This document shows positions 14,401 to 26,445 of a stretch of 64,000 nucleotides of DNA, piece after piece. Source of the stretch: Asterias amurensis. Its lineage: Eukaryota > Echinodermata > Asteroidea > Forcipulatida > Asteriidae. The DNA is taken from the NCBI RefSeq assembly GCF_032118995.1, contig NC_092654.1:744001-808000 (forward strand), read 5' to 3'. Numbering within the stretch: the stretch's first letter is position 1; each line of letters opens with the position of its first letter. A program made the translations under genes and the position numbers. The notes below the pieces were generated by a model. The model did no database searches. It had not been told where the DNA came from and worked only from the letters and a program-made list of their open reading frames with translations.

Positions 14401-17400
14401 TGTATAGTCTTCAAAAAACTTCCCATTTGAAGTGAAGTATCAGAACACTTTATGTACAAAGTCATCCAATACATTTTTTCTTAAAAACCAGCTTCCAATT
14501 TATTAAAAAACTATCAAGGTCTTGCAACCAAAATAAGTAATTTATCATCGTTCCTTTTCAATTTATACCAATCGGAGGAGAAGTGTTTTTGTACTGTTTG
14601 GAACCGGTCCTCTTAGTAATTTTTGCTATTTAAAGCAGAAAACTTATACAACACTCTAATCCGCTTATGCAGCTTCATTGTTCCCTGAACATTCTTCCGA
14701 GCAGCATCAAAGATTGTCCTGCGCAACAGAACAACTCAAAACACAACTTGAGACATCTTTTAACCTCCAGAAGTGCATACCGTCTTTTGTTATAAGAGCC
14801 AGACATGTTAAAGAACCATTTATTACCATCTTTATGTTATTCACTGGATCTTGGTGCATTTTATTGTGGTAAAGGTAAATTGCCTGGACATCCCAAGGAA
14901 ACTTTAAAATGCCAACAGATAAAAGTTAATTAACATGCTTTGCCCATGGATTATTCATGGATCATTCCACCTCTTGGTGTTTAGCCTTTAAAGGTTAAAT
15001 CTGCATTGATATTAAGGTTGTCCAATTTTACCCAAACCCTGAGCTACTGTTCTCCAAATCCTGTTCTTAATACAACATAGGACCATAATTGGACGGTTTG
15101 AGTGGGGATCCCTTATGGGCTTTTAGAACTTTGGTACCACTACCCTAGCCTTCGTGTTGGGTCCTTGCCAGTAATCAGACTGCGTTATGCAAAAGGTAGG
15201 ATGTGTTGTGATATCACAGACGAAGGATGAGCCTGGAAACCCAAGTAGCTTTATGATGGAGATTAGGGGTTTGCAAGCGAGTCAACACAGGTTTAAAGGT
15301 CCATTCTCTATGGTTTAACCAGGTCCGGTTTAACTGTGTACAAGGTTATCCTGTGCACAGTAAAACAGAACTACATGTATGCACTGTGGTAATTTACTCT
15401 TATCCATGGTATAACCTTTCATAATATACTCACTGGTTTACTTTCATAATATACTCACTGGTGTGTGTTTTGCTGTACAGTGAGAAATTGAAGAGTCTGT
15501 AAAAGCCTACCCTCCCCTTCCTCCACCCAAATGCACCCACCCTCTTTATCTTTATTTTAAAAATAACACAATTTAGACTGGCCCAGTGGACTTGAACCCA
15601 ACCACTGTTTCCACTCACATTTGGCAAGCAGGTGACACAGCTAACGTCAAGTTCTATATAATACATTACCAAAGGCAACGACCCAAAACTGACCCCAAAA
15701 GAAAGAAAAATAGCGCCAGTAGCTCCAAAAGAAAAATGACACCAGAGTCAAGAAGTTCAAATCGATACTCTCTCAACCTTCCTTTCTCATTTCTTAAAAC
15801 TTTGTTACATCGATACATCTAGACCAGTTCAAGGGTCCAGCGCCACAGCTTTTAAGATTTCACAGTATCCAGTACTCGGTTCCTTTGTCTAAAAGTAAAC
15901 GCAAACTAGAAGCACCTGGTCAAGATGATTTGTGTCTATTGGAATTCTAGTGGAAACGACACCCGGCAGTCAGCCCAAGAATAAAAGGCTTAGTAACTCT
16001 ACCTGACATGGATTCTGGCGCTCATAAAGCCAACATTCTCCTGCATGGCTTTGATTACAGGGAACCATGTAAAAGATCGCCAGTGAGATTGAACCAGTGA
16101 GGAGGAGGGTATACATTAATGAGGCACTATGCAGTCTATGGCCTCTTTTCTCTATCCTGGCCACCCCATCCTGCCCCTTTGCTGTTGTTGTAATGTTTGC
16201 AATTCTTAGTTTCCAAACAAATGCTTTGATTGATTGGAAGTAATTGGTTATAATGAAGCCACAACTCAGCTTAACAAAAATGCAAAATGGGGATCTTACT
16301 TCAAGTTAACAGTTTTGCATGTAACATTAATAACAAATGATATATTTTTCCAATTACATTACACAGTGTCTTTATAATAAAAACTACTGATAAATATCAA
16401 GAACATAAGTGAACGATTTCCTATAGTAAATTCTCACAAAATGTACCAGTTGATTCAAACATTATGTGCTACTCAATACATCTATGAGCGTTCAGTGTGT
16501 ACAAAAAATGCTCAGTCCAAATATTTCCCTGTGCAAAATTGCTTGAAAGTCCCGTATAACAGTATAATTATCTATGAAAAAAAGGCTGCTTATTTATGTC
16601 AAAATTTACAGTACACATAGAACTACATGTAGAACTGCAAAAAATTTGCTGTGTACCGGGACACCAGAATTATGCGTGTTATCCTCCAAGCCTAGTAGTA
16701 ATGACACATCTTTCAGCCATTAACCACAGATGATTGTGCGCATATAACTGTACATGTAGGCCAACAGAAGAAATTACTAATTCACCCAAATTGGCCTGGT
16801 GCACTCTGAACAAAACATGGAGCGAGTTAATGTAATGTGCAGCAGGCTTCCTCAGAATCTCCCCTGCTTCGGTCTCGTCTATTGACACCTTAAGACAGAC
16901 AGACAATTCGCTGGATGGCACGCATTGCAGTTGCAAACCCCTAATGGAATTAAACCAGCAGACGAACATTTCGGTCAAATCAACCCAAATATTGAATGAG
17001 AGTGTCAGGACATTCTGGCGAGTGTGAAGACTGCTCAATTTTTCCAGTTTGCATTATGTAAACGATGTGTAGACGGCCTTTTAATTCAATTGTTGCAATT
17101 ACGGCTAGAAATGGAGTTATTACACTGATTAAGCCATTACCGTACATGTACATGTACGTACATACCCTCTGTAGTATACGATGTGTGTTCAAGACCATTG
17201 GTAGTAATGGATGTTGTATGTAACCCATACAATATCTTAACCGTTAATGTACAGTACCTGTGTTTACTGTACTTGTATGTTCTGCACACAAAAAATTAAT
17301 TATTCAATGTGTGACTCCTATGGCTGTACATAAAGTGTATGCACAAGGTCACACTACAGACGTCTACACTTTCAGCACTTAATTAAAATACATTCACTCT

Positions 17401-20400
17401 CAGACTTTAAAATATTCAACCCTTAGTGTTTAATGATAAACATTTTTACAAACAAATTAGGACTCAATTAAGTTCAGTGCCTATTACAAACTTACTGCTT
17501 TCATAGAATTAGAAATATTGGGTTGATTTTTATCTGATCTATTTTAAGTAGTGTTGCTTTGCAAGGCAAGGGAACCCTGCAAGCAAGCTCAAAACTGTAA
17601 AATACACTGTCAATTTATAAACAGATTTACTGTATTCAGTTAATACAAATTGTTCCTATAGCAACTCATAAACTGTTTAACATCAATTGAACTTTATTTT
17701 GTCCCCAAACAAACGATGAAACACAAATGTCAAAACTCCAATGTAGACCCTGAACTTCGCACTTGACATGGCAAAGCAACTTCCCTCTGGTAAGGGGCGC
17801 CTCTATAACGAAAATGTAACAGCGCTATGGGTTATTTTGAGGCCTTCCATCACTGTTAACCGTCTCTTTAAAATTGAGGATGCATCAAGACTTTTTACCA
17901 GTGTCTCCAACCGCCATAAGACAACAAAATGAATCTTGAGCATAATTCCAAAGGACAGTACTCCCCGAGAGACATTGCCAAGGAGATAAGACACCCAGCA
18001 GCAGGTCGTCAACCCCACCTCAACAACAAAGATGTTACTTCATAATGCATGCACCTGCAATCTCATCCTGAAATGTATTGGCTGAAATGACAGAGCTGGA
18101 AGGTCAGGTCTGCAACGATGGACCAGATATGTAGTGATGACAGATCTCTTTGAAAAGTAGGACATGATTTAGGACAAGAGAGCTAAGACCGACCTCTCAT
18201 ATCTAGCAGAAAACCTTTCGCATCAGCAGCCCTACTGAAGCTGACTTCACAACATCATTAATTCGTTATAATAACTAATTCATCTTTCTATCAAATATTT
18301 TGATTGTGTAGGTGTACATTGTATAGTCTATTCTCATATTAACACAAACATACAAGACAAATTTCACTTGTCTCAGAAACTTCCTTCAACCTGTTCTGCT
18401 CTGTGAACACTTCGCACAGATTTTTTTTCTCCCACAAATCCATGGGGTATGTACACAAACAGTACAAATGTATAGGGCCTACAAACAAAAATTTAATAAA
18501 TAAATGAATAAAACAGTTAGCTTCTCAAGAAAACGATTCCGTCTTTCAGAAAAACAGTGTACGATATTTTTAATGATTGAAATCTACAGAGAAGAGCTGC
18601 CAACAATTGCATCTTGCAAACGGGGAGATTTCAGACAACAACGAGGCATATTTGTTGGATTTACATAAAAACACAAATGGGGAAAAGTTTCCATAATCTA
18701 CAATAGAATAAACATGAACCTCAAATCTTTTTTATCAACACAATAACACAAGGCATCCCCCAGCTGGCCCTACCTCCCAGTAAATGTAGATAATATAAGG
18801 AGACCCAGGACTACCCTGGTTTTGACCTTTGACATCAAAGAGCTAAGAGGTCACTGGGTAAGGACCTCCTTTGAATCCTGAGTAAACAAACAGGCTGGGG
18901 TTTGGTTTCAACATTGTGAGGCAGAATAATGTGCGGTTTGAATAATAGCAAATAAATAATGAAATGCATCAACCATAACAGACCGGGCAAGTTCAAGCAC
19001 TGAACTGGTTGTACATACCTTGATGAGTAGGCCTTACTAAGTTCAAAATCATTTCATTTCAAGACCACATCCCTAGATTAACAAATGAAAGTTTATTGTA
19101 CAGTGAAAATCATTCTTGAGCACGTCCATTTGTACAAATATTTTAATTTGAGCCATCAAATGAATGCAGTGCTAAACCGAAAATCATTAAAAATGAGGTT
19201 GTAAATAAATGAACAACATTCGTGATTCCTTTTTCAATACCATGTATAGGATAGCAATCTAATGTTTATGTACATGTATGTTGAATATGTTGACTGAAAG
19301 TTATGCTCAATTTTCAAGTACATTGAATTATGTTCTACTATATAAGATTAATTCTATGTTGTGTTGTATTTTGGCCTTTGAAAAAGACTCCAAGGTTTGA
19401 AATGTGGGCCATTATCATTTTTGTTGGCATTAATTGTTGTACGCAGGAATTCAAAGATGCAGTTTTGCCATTGAGCTGTTTTAGCCAGCTTTCTCTGTTG
19501 TCAGATGGGAAACCATAACAGACAGGGAATCAGCCTACTTCACCACTAATTGATTCTCTAAGCAGGAAGTTATTAAATCAATGAGCTGTGTGTCCAACCG
19601 GATGTATTTGGCAACTCGCATCCTAAAAAGGAAATATGAAGCAGGAATGGTCCAATTTTGCTCATTGTTTTAGGCTTGTACTACACATTTTTAATACATG
19701 TAGGTGCTGGTCATTTGTTGTATGAGAGTCATTCTGTGTCAATTTAAAACACTTTTGCGGATCTGGTAACATCTAGTATGAATGCCACAAATAAACTGTG
19801 AAATTATAATGCAAACTGCTTGAATTTGCTCATGCTAATCCATAATTCTAACTTGCTAACCCATGCTAATGCAGCTCTTGAAGTTCCAAAACATCCGAAA
19901 GGTTAATATTTCATCTGTGGACTTGACAGTCGGCCGTGGCTCTTGATTCAGAGAAAAATTAATGACTCAGGATATTGGTTAACTCAGGCATAGCTGGAGC
20001 CAAGTGATGAATGGTGATATGCGTGTGTTATACTCCGTGCACGCACACGCACATGACTCCACGACAATAACTTGCATACATTGTACTGATGACTCAAGTC
20101 CGTAAACAAGCTGTGTTGGTTGTGCGTTCAAAAGTCATTGACTGGTTTGCTTGTTTGGTTTAATTTCTGCGATCTTGTTTTTTAATTTTGATAACAGCTC
20201 CCCGTTGTTGCATTTGAGAAAGTCAACTAAACTCATTAAACAAATCGGATGAGTCAAGGAATATATTAGCAATTGTTACTCTGAATTATGGATGAGGTCA
20301 ATTGGCAATGTGATTACTTAGTGGTTAATAAAACCAATAATTTATTCTGTTCTTGAAGAGGTCTTGAGAATAGAGGGCAAGTGTGATTTGTTTCAAACAT

Positions 20401-23400
20401 GGACATGTGTCAGAACAAGAAGACTTCAGCCTATAACTGAACTCTCGAATTGAGGGAAAATTCAGTGTTTGTCAAAGGCCAAGCTTGGGTTCGGGTATGG
20501 ACAGTACTTGGTCTGAATTATTTCTGAGGTTCTTTTTTACTACAGGTTTTTACATATTTATAAGATATCTTGCTCTGCCTTTTTCACCTAACACCAGAGG
20601 CAAGACTACATAAGTCCATACCTGATTAAGCGAAAAGCAATTATTTTTAACATTTCTTCACTGTCATCTCTACGCAGGTGTCTTCAGACCATGGAAGTCC
20701 TTCCTTCATTATGTTCAGACCTTGAAGGTTACAGCGCTTAGAATCTTATTGTTTCATTACCACCAGCCAGGTACTAAAACTCTTGGATCCAATGTTTCCC
20801 TTATTGTGCAAGAGGTGAGTCAAGAGCTTTACGAAACAGTGATTTATAAACTGACAGATTCCCTAATGACAGGAGGAAAAGTGTTTCAAATCATTGGTCT
20901 AGCTACACTAAAAGCTTTTTGGCCCAGAACTTTGTTTGCACAGGGAACATTCAAGTGAGTGAATGTCAAGTGTGGACCTAAGAAAACACAGAGAAGTGTA
21001 ATATGTGACAGTAAATTGGGAATATAGGTCAAAGTAAGTTTTGTTCAGGCATTTATAGGCATTATAGACCAAAAGAGCAAATTTAAAATGAATCCATGAA
21101 CATGAAACCGACTCAATTTTCTATCTGCTCCATTAACCCTAGCTATGCTTGGGACTAAGGATAGCCAGTGGGTGGCCAAGGCAGTCTAGTCAAACAAGTT
21201 GCTGTTTGGTTTTTGAAGGTTATTGCTCCAAGGTTTGAAGGGAATGTTCTCAATCTCAACATATACGTGTACTGGGGGGTTGTGCAACTCATAGGGTAAC
21301 TCATTCTCAACACAGCACCAGGGTTAACCACAGTGTACAAAAAGCAAGTCTGGAATCATCATGTGGTTTAACTGCAGGATATCCTTGGGTGCTTTTCTTA
21401 AATATCAGGTTAAACCCTTTAGGGACCATTCATTTCTTTATAATCATCACCATAGGCCCAGACATTGCTAATCTTGTTGATTCCACATCCCCCCCCCCCC
21501 CCAATTTTTTGTTAAGGAAAAATGTAAGGAAACTTCTCAAGAAACAGAAATATATGATTTTATTTTTTAAATGAATAGTACATTGTACCAAGCCTTCCTT
21601 CCTTTATGTTAGCATGGGATACAATTGGAATGTCAACTTTGTCCTATACCTTTTCTTTGGCCCTCTTGGTCGATTGGAAGTACAACTGCTCGCTGTATAA
21701 CACATTTTGATCATGTTGAAGGTGTTTGTTAAAATGTTGTGTGTCCTTGCCAATCGCCTCAGGCTGACAAGTCAATTTCTACGCATTGTTTGCAAACCAC
21801 CACAAAACTGTTTTCGTCATTTCTGCATGAATCAAGGACTGTTAAATAAATAGAAGGTCTGTATTCATTGTTGAACAGTATTGTACTTTTAAATGATCAT
21901 TTTATAAGGCTTTTCTTTTGTTTACAAACATTGGCTGCCGTTTTTTATCATGGGCAGCCTTGAGTAGCACCAGATTTGCCCTAAACTTTCTTTTTTTGAA
22001 CTGCGGCAGGTACAAAAAACAAATTTGGAAATGGGTTCAAAATTGTCCCTTCTAGAGCAGACAGAAAAATCACAGTTTAAAAAATTACACTCCTTTCATT
22101 ACAGCCTACATGTATCTCATGTGGTTTATTTCTAGGGCCAACATGTGTGCACAGGAGCAAGTAAGTGGTAGTTCCTAACAATAGCCTAATGGAGACTGAA
22201 CAACAACACTGTGACCAGTGGTGTCTGCCCCCCATGTGCAGTACTCAGTAGCACAATAGATTGTAGTTCGGTAGGCAGTGTATGGGAATTGAATGGTATG
22301 AACATCTTGCAAAACTACAAAGGAAAATACCTCAGTGTACTACATTCACACTGGACACCAAACTGTGTATGCAGGAGAAGTAAACACAAGGGTGTCAGTT
22401 ATATTACACTACAATTTTTCCATGTTAGGTCTATAGATATTTGTATTACATTCACTACTCTGTGGATCAATCTTTTGGACAAATTTGATTCAAACCCATG
22501 TTGAAAAAAGGTGTTTTAAACACCCACTTTGTGTCTCGAGCTTGATTCATAAACAAAAACTCCCTGAAATATTTCAGAAAAATTGTGAAGTTTTGGTGAT
22601 CTAGCAAAATTAATGTTAGAAGTTCAAAAATAGTTTTTACTGTACCATACCAATGAATATGGTACACAATATTACTGTGCAACAGACAGCAGCAATATAA
22701 TCAAACTGATTAAATTTCCAGGAATGATAGGCTCTTAAAGGTAACAACCTAAAAGAAGTATGCTGCCTTTATCAGACTAGTGTCAGTTCTAGTCTACGAC
22801 CATTATTCACAAAATTGCATTTCTCATTAACCATCATCATACAGCTAACATCAAATATGGGACAGGTTGCACAATATCATGCGTATGTCCACATGTCTTA
22901 ATTGGTACAAAGTGCATCTCTGGGCTTATGGAGGAAATCCAGTTAATGTAAGGTGTATTCTGTACAACACAGTCTGCATGCTGTCTAGGCGTGCCTATCG
23001 TCCCCATTTAATGAAAGGTCAACTTGTCAGTCTGGAGATGGATGGTTTTTCTCACTCTGCTAATAATTCTGTGCAGTAAATTTAATATCGTGAGTACGTT
23101 TTCTGTTGTATCAATATTACTTGTAAATGTACGTCATCACATCATGTACGTGCAGCATAAGGGTGCAGCATAAGGGGGCAGCAAACAAACTCTTGTACGT
23201 GTAAATATATGCAGGCCTGAAAATGTATTGATCAACAAAGTAAAAAGGGTTACTCTACAATTAGTAGAAGGTAAAATGTAAATGAAATAGAGTTTTGCAC
23301 CTAACACCTCCTTTTAAATTCCAGTTAATCTTGGATTTCAAATGGAGACCAATTGCCTTTATTGGCCTGAGTTTCAAAGACCCTTTTAAGGGCATCAAAA

Positions 23401-24602
23401 GATATTGCTCACAAGCATGAAATCAGTTTTCTCTTAAATATCAACAAAAGGTCACCCACAAAAATACCATGCTTGTACACGTACATGCTTGTACACGTAC
23501 AATAAATTGATGTAAACAAGTGGAAAGTTTACCTTAGTTGCATAAAGCCAAGTCTGGAAAAGTGTGTACGTAAGAGTGTATGTGTTTTTCCAAAATAAAT
23601 TCATAGTGGTTAGGCCTACTTCAACACTGACGTTAAAGTGTCCTGTGGAAAAACTTAATGAGCTTGCCAGACTGGCCTTCACAATCACAATTGATTAAAC
23701 TCCATGCCTTAACTTAAATTATTCAATATTTTAAGGCCAGAACTAGGCCCTACATAAAGATGAGCTTTCTTTTTTTTAAATTTAAAAGACATTCTATAAT
23801 AATACTTCAAACTGGTATTTATTATGCAATGAATGACCTTGACGCATAAGGCTTGATCATCCCGACAATCGTATACGGGACCTTGTACGTGTAGATAAAA
23901 ACATGGCAAAAATCTCAACAAAGAGGAGAGGTAAATAAACAGCTAATGAGAACATTGATACAATGAAGTATTGCCATAATTATTGCATCCCTTCTCCTAC
24001 TTTTCTAAATAAAAAACGAATGCTTTCACTTTGTCCTGTTTGTCATAAGGTTTACTTTATCGCGAATAGCAAAATATTGAACCCACACAAAGGTATCCGT
24101 ATAGGCGTTGTGTGCGCGAGTCGTATAAACTGCATAGAAACCGCCCTGGAAGTTCCAGGGCAAAAAGGTCGCAGACAGAAATATGCATTTAAACGAAGTA
24201 AACAAATCTGCCCCTTGATTCCTTGAACAAGATGGTGCTTTTCGGTTCCTTTTTTGTGGTCCTTCACATTTACAAATACAACCGAAAAACTAAATATAAT
24301 TTGAACAATTTTTACCTCTATCGTGTCCTTAGATAGCAATACTGTGAATACCTTAGTACAAATAGTTTGATAATATAATGCCAAGAGTAAAAATGGTATG
24401 TGCCTAGCCCTACAAAAACTAAATTAAATTGACTGTACAGTACGTGCCGTGTGTCATGTGTATACGTTTCGTCTGGATTTCTGAAAACATTTTTAATTTA
24501 TGAACCTTGTTTTTAATGATTGCCAAATCACTTACCCAGTCCGCTGGACGTTGAAGAGTCCCCTCCACTTGCAACAGAACCTTCTAAATCATCAGAACTC
24601 AT
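2334..24602 (-). CDS. TRIO: Trio/Kalirin-type RhoGEF, N-terminal part (three coding exons, gene continues off left edge)
   Basis: Trio and Kalirin are large multidomain exchange factors for Rac and Rho GTPases, with an N-terminal SEC14 (CRAL-TRIO) domain, spectrin repeats and DH-PH modules. They act at membranes and in axon guidance. Three minus-strand exons join in frame. The joined product has a Ser/Gly-rich start, then DVLPILKEKIAYCSGGRDKR, GGPILTFPSRPN and PEDLRR..YYLSTIP. This closely follows the start of the vertebrate Trio and Kalirin SEC14 domain (DVLPILKEKVA..SGGRDKRGGPILTFP). About 63 residues are present, and the SEC14 domain breaks off at the last donor. The next exon is not seen in bases 1-2330, so it lies outside the window. 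Invertebrates usually have one gene for both vertebrate paralogues, so the symbol covers the Trio/Kalirin pair. The two SEC14 exons are secure; the remote first exon is less so. Confidence 0.88.
2460..2960. repeat. Degenerate minisatellite in Trio/Kalirin intron 2
   Basis: Recurrent degenerate blocks of the form ACCAAAATGGGTAT..TTTGATCCCC, about 30-50 bp apart, degrading rightwards into C-rich sequence with a run of about ten C near 2785. The short ORFs on both strands here are products of the repeat and not exons. Confidence 0.6.
2994..3068 (-). CDS. TRIO: Trio/Kalirin exon 2, start of SEC14 domain
   Basis: 75 nt between TTTCAACAG and CAG|GTACG, phase 1 on both sides. It encodes (G)AFHCDGLRASDVLPILKEK then IAYCS. 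Kalirin has the near-identical block GLKASDVLPILKEKVAF at its N-terminus. Confidence 0.92.
6970..7042. repeat. Telomere-like degenerate TTAGGG tract
   Basis: Interrupted GGTTAGGGTTAGG, GGGGTAGGGTTAGG and GTTAGTGTTAAGG words on the plus strand. It is too irregular and short for a telomere. It resembles an interstitial telomere-like microsatellite. Confidence 0.55.
7665..7790 (-). repeat. tRNA-derived SINE copy (minus strand)
   Basis: On the minus strand it reads GTGGCCAAACGGTCAAACAC, ACTGGACTTCAAGCTCTGGT, then GATCACCAGAGTATGGGTT. It matches the copy at 10602 in the same order, but its B box is disrupted after GGGTT. It ends with the AGGACACAAATGTG-type body. Confidence 0.6.
8415..8535 (+). 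repeat. Dispersed GGCCTTGAA/GGGCACC-family repeat
   Basis: It contains AGGCCTCGAAATAATCCACG, GAGGTGCCCTTGCTTTTGCT and GTGGTGCCCTTTGCAAAGTTTC. Related fragments occur at about 1795, 17785, 30114, 39225, 41505, 42410 and 50850 in either orientation, so it is a dispersed repeat family. No coding capacity was seen. Confidence 0.5.
10602..10705 (+). repeat. tRNA-derived SINE copy (plus strand)
   Basis: A-box-like TGGCAAAGCAGTCAAG is followed by CACTGGACTCAAGCTCTGGT and an intact B box GGGTTCGAGTCC at the expected distance. There is no cloverleaf 3' acceptor stem, so this is a SINE head and not a tRNA gene. Confidence 0.65.
10706..24535. other. Trio/Kalirin intron 1, proximal part
   Basis: No exon could be supported on either strand. 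The DNA is AT-rich with scattered repeats: a 23-bp tandem duplication (TTTCATAATATACTCACTGG) at about 15418-15462, a GGGGCGCC-type fragment near 17785, a C14 run near 21487, and a 17-bp tandem (CATGCTTGTACACGTA) near 23469. Conserved non-coding elements may exist but cannot be recognised from a single sequence. Confidence 0.5.
24536..24602 (-). CDS. TRIO: Trio/Kalirin first coding exon (candidate)
   Basis: An ATG opens 22 codons reading MSSDDLEGSVASGGDSSTSS then GL, followed by a strong donor (G|GTAAGTG) in phase 1. The SEC14 exon 21.5 kb downstream needs exactly that phase, and joining the two gives ..SGLG-GAFHCDGL. The low-complexity Ser/Gly character resembles the Ser/Gly/Ala-rich N-terminus of vertebrate Trio. 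A GC-rich promoter-like block lies just upstream. No other gene in the window needs this exon. Assignment rests on phase, context and composition, not on homology, and another first exon cannot be excluded. Confidence 0.6.
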
Positions 24603-24739
24603 CCTGAGACTGAGTAAAGATTCCTTAATTCACAAAAATAGTCACATATTCCCGGCCAAAAGAGTCCATGGCACAAAACTGGGCAGCCATGTTTTCAGTA
24701 TGAAACCTCAGTATTATTATTTTCCAAAAGTGTAGATAT

Positions 24740-24895
24740 TGAGGGCGCTGTGCGCGCCTTTTTGTTTTCGTCTACGGTCGTCTGCTCGCGGTCGTCTGCT
24801 CAAATGTGTGGCCTTTTCTGAGGCTGGACTTGGGAGGAGCATGGGCGGGGCTGGAGCATGGCGGGCGGGGTTTGGGTGGGGCGAGAACAAGTGCT
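24740..24895 (-). promoter_or_regulatory. GC-rich promoter-like block upstream of Trio/Kalirin exon 1
   Basis: A CpG- and GC-rich patch in otherwise AT-rich DNA, with several CGCG/GCGC steps and two GC boxes (GGGCGGGG near 24843 and 24863). It ends about 140 bp upstream of the candidate first ATG on the minus strand, leaving room for a short 5' UTR. No TATA box is evident. Promoter function is inferred from composition and position. Confidence 0.45.
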
Positions 24896-24902
24896 GCAAA
24901 AT

Positions 24903-26165
24903 GATTTTAGTTTTACAGAATCCCTAGATAAAGTTTACTAGTTATAAACTGTTTGGTCATTTTATTGAAGTTAAAATAAATTGCCAAGCTTAGGAAGTCT
25001 AAATCTGAAAGTCAAAAAAGTTAATAAACATCTCTAGAAACTACAAAAACAAATTGAGGACAAGAAAACAATTAAACAGCAAATAGTTTTAAATCAGTAC
25101 TTATACTGTACATGTACATGTATGTATACATGATTCTTTATTAATATTATATCCAACTATTGGTTCATTCTATAACAATAATTTTAGACAATGTAAAAGA
25201 AAGGCAAGTTTTTGAGACAACTTTGTGTGGCACCCCCCCCCCCAAACGCACAACCGATTTTAGGTTGAATTAACGAAAACTATTAAAATCATTGTAAGAA
25301 AGTGTTTTATTGGACTTCCCTTTTACAGGTGTAGGTCTAAAAATGTAAAGCAATTGAAGTTTGCTTTAACAATCACATCTTAGATACATCTTTGAAAAAC
25401 CTAGATATTGATGAAGACCTTTCTTCAACATCTTCTCTTCATTAGTATCTTGAGGTCTAACGGTTACCGTTCAAAACACTATTGAGGGTTCTTTGTTTCA
25501 TTACCATAGATTGTTTGAATAATACTAATAATATAAGGCAAAGACATGGACCCAATTTCATAAAGCTGTTTAGCCAAAAATTGTTTGCTAAGCAAGAAAC
25601 GAGTTGGGTAAGCAAGAGTTTAATGTGCTTTTTGTGCTTAAATACTTTATGAAATTGGACCATGTTAGCAAGGTTTGTGCCAAATTCATTTTAATTTATT
25701 TTCTTTTTAATACATGTCATGATTTTCAAAAATTCATATTTGAAGCTTACTCAAATGAATCGGAACAAACAAAATAACATACTAACAATAGCGTAAAATA
25801 TAAATAATGAAATACTTCTAATATAAATAAAAGTACACAGACAGAGTTTTTATCTTGAGTTGATGTGACAGTAGAGATGAATGCAAAGTCAGTGTCATTT
25901 ATTATATTTTGTCACCATAAAATAATTGTTAAAATAATTGTAACCCTCACTTCTTTTATAACAGCTCCCCAATGAGTGCAGTTAACTATTGCTTATGGTA
26001 AAGAAGAGGGGGTATGAGAGTGCAATTCACTGAAACGGTTTTGAAAAGCTAAGCGGAACATCACTTTGGTGAGCGCAAGAAATATATGCATGCAAGAAAC
26101 TGGTTTGTGTCTGGTTTACAAAACAAGTTTATGCGTAGTGGCTCAATAAAACTGAGTGCAGGTTA
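24903..26165. other. Intergenic region between Trio/Kalirin and IKZF
   Basis: AT-rich, with no exon seen. It holds a run of twelve C near 25234 and the small inverted-repeat element at 25545-25664. The two flanking genes are transcribed in the same direction (minus). Confidence 0.55.
25545..25664. mobile_element. Small inverted-repeat element (CCCAATTTCATAAAG family)
   Basis: About 120 bp bounded by CATGGACCCAATTTCATAAAG-like and complementary CTTTATGAAATTGGACCATG ends, with GCTAAGCAAG words inside. Related fragments lie at 33183-33330 and 61020-61105. No coding capacity, so a MITE-like or foldback repeat. Confidence 0.6.
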
Positions 26166-26445
26166 TTTAACTATAATTTATTTTCAACCGCAATTGGTGA
26201 TGTCAAACTAACTGTTGATGTCAACTTAACTGCGGATGTCAACCCAACTGTTGATGTCAACCCAACTATTGATGTCAACCCATCTAGTGATTTCTCCTGT
26301 GTATACATCATCTGGATAATCTCAATAAAGTCTTATATCAAAAACATGCCTGTAAAATATATCTGCAAGATATAAGTATGTGCATCTTAGAAAAAATGCA
26401 TAAACAAGATAAATAGCACTACGGTTTTAAAGTCTCTCATCCACT
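26165..26445 (-). other. IKZF 3' UTR region with candidate poly(A) signal
   Basis: On the minus strand, AATAAA (plus-strand TTTATT at 26177-26182) lies 264 bp past the stop codon and could be the cleavage signal. The interval also carries the 21-bp tandem repeat at 26196-26292. If the signal is used, the repeat is transcribed in the 3' UTR. Confidence 0.45.
26196..26292. repeat. 21-bp tandem repeat, about five units
   Basis: Successive units of the form GATGTCAACCCAACTGTT plus three bases, with slight variation (AACTAACTGTT, AACTTAACTGCG, AACCCAACTATT, AACCCATCTAGT). It lies just downstream of the IKZF stop codon. Confidence 0.8.

Noticed and set aside
16679-17038. 119-codon minus-strand ORF in the Trio/Kalirin intron
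   Set aside because: No recognised domain, no paired splice signals, and odd composition. Long chance ORFs of this size are expected in 64 kb.
24739-24927. Plus-strand ORF with an Arg/Gly/Trp-rich product in the GC-rich block
   Set aside because: The composition simply reflects the GC-rich promoter-like DNA, and there is no homology or splice site.
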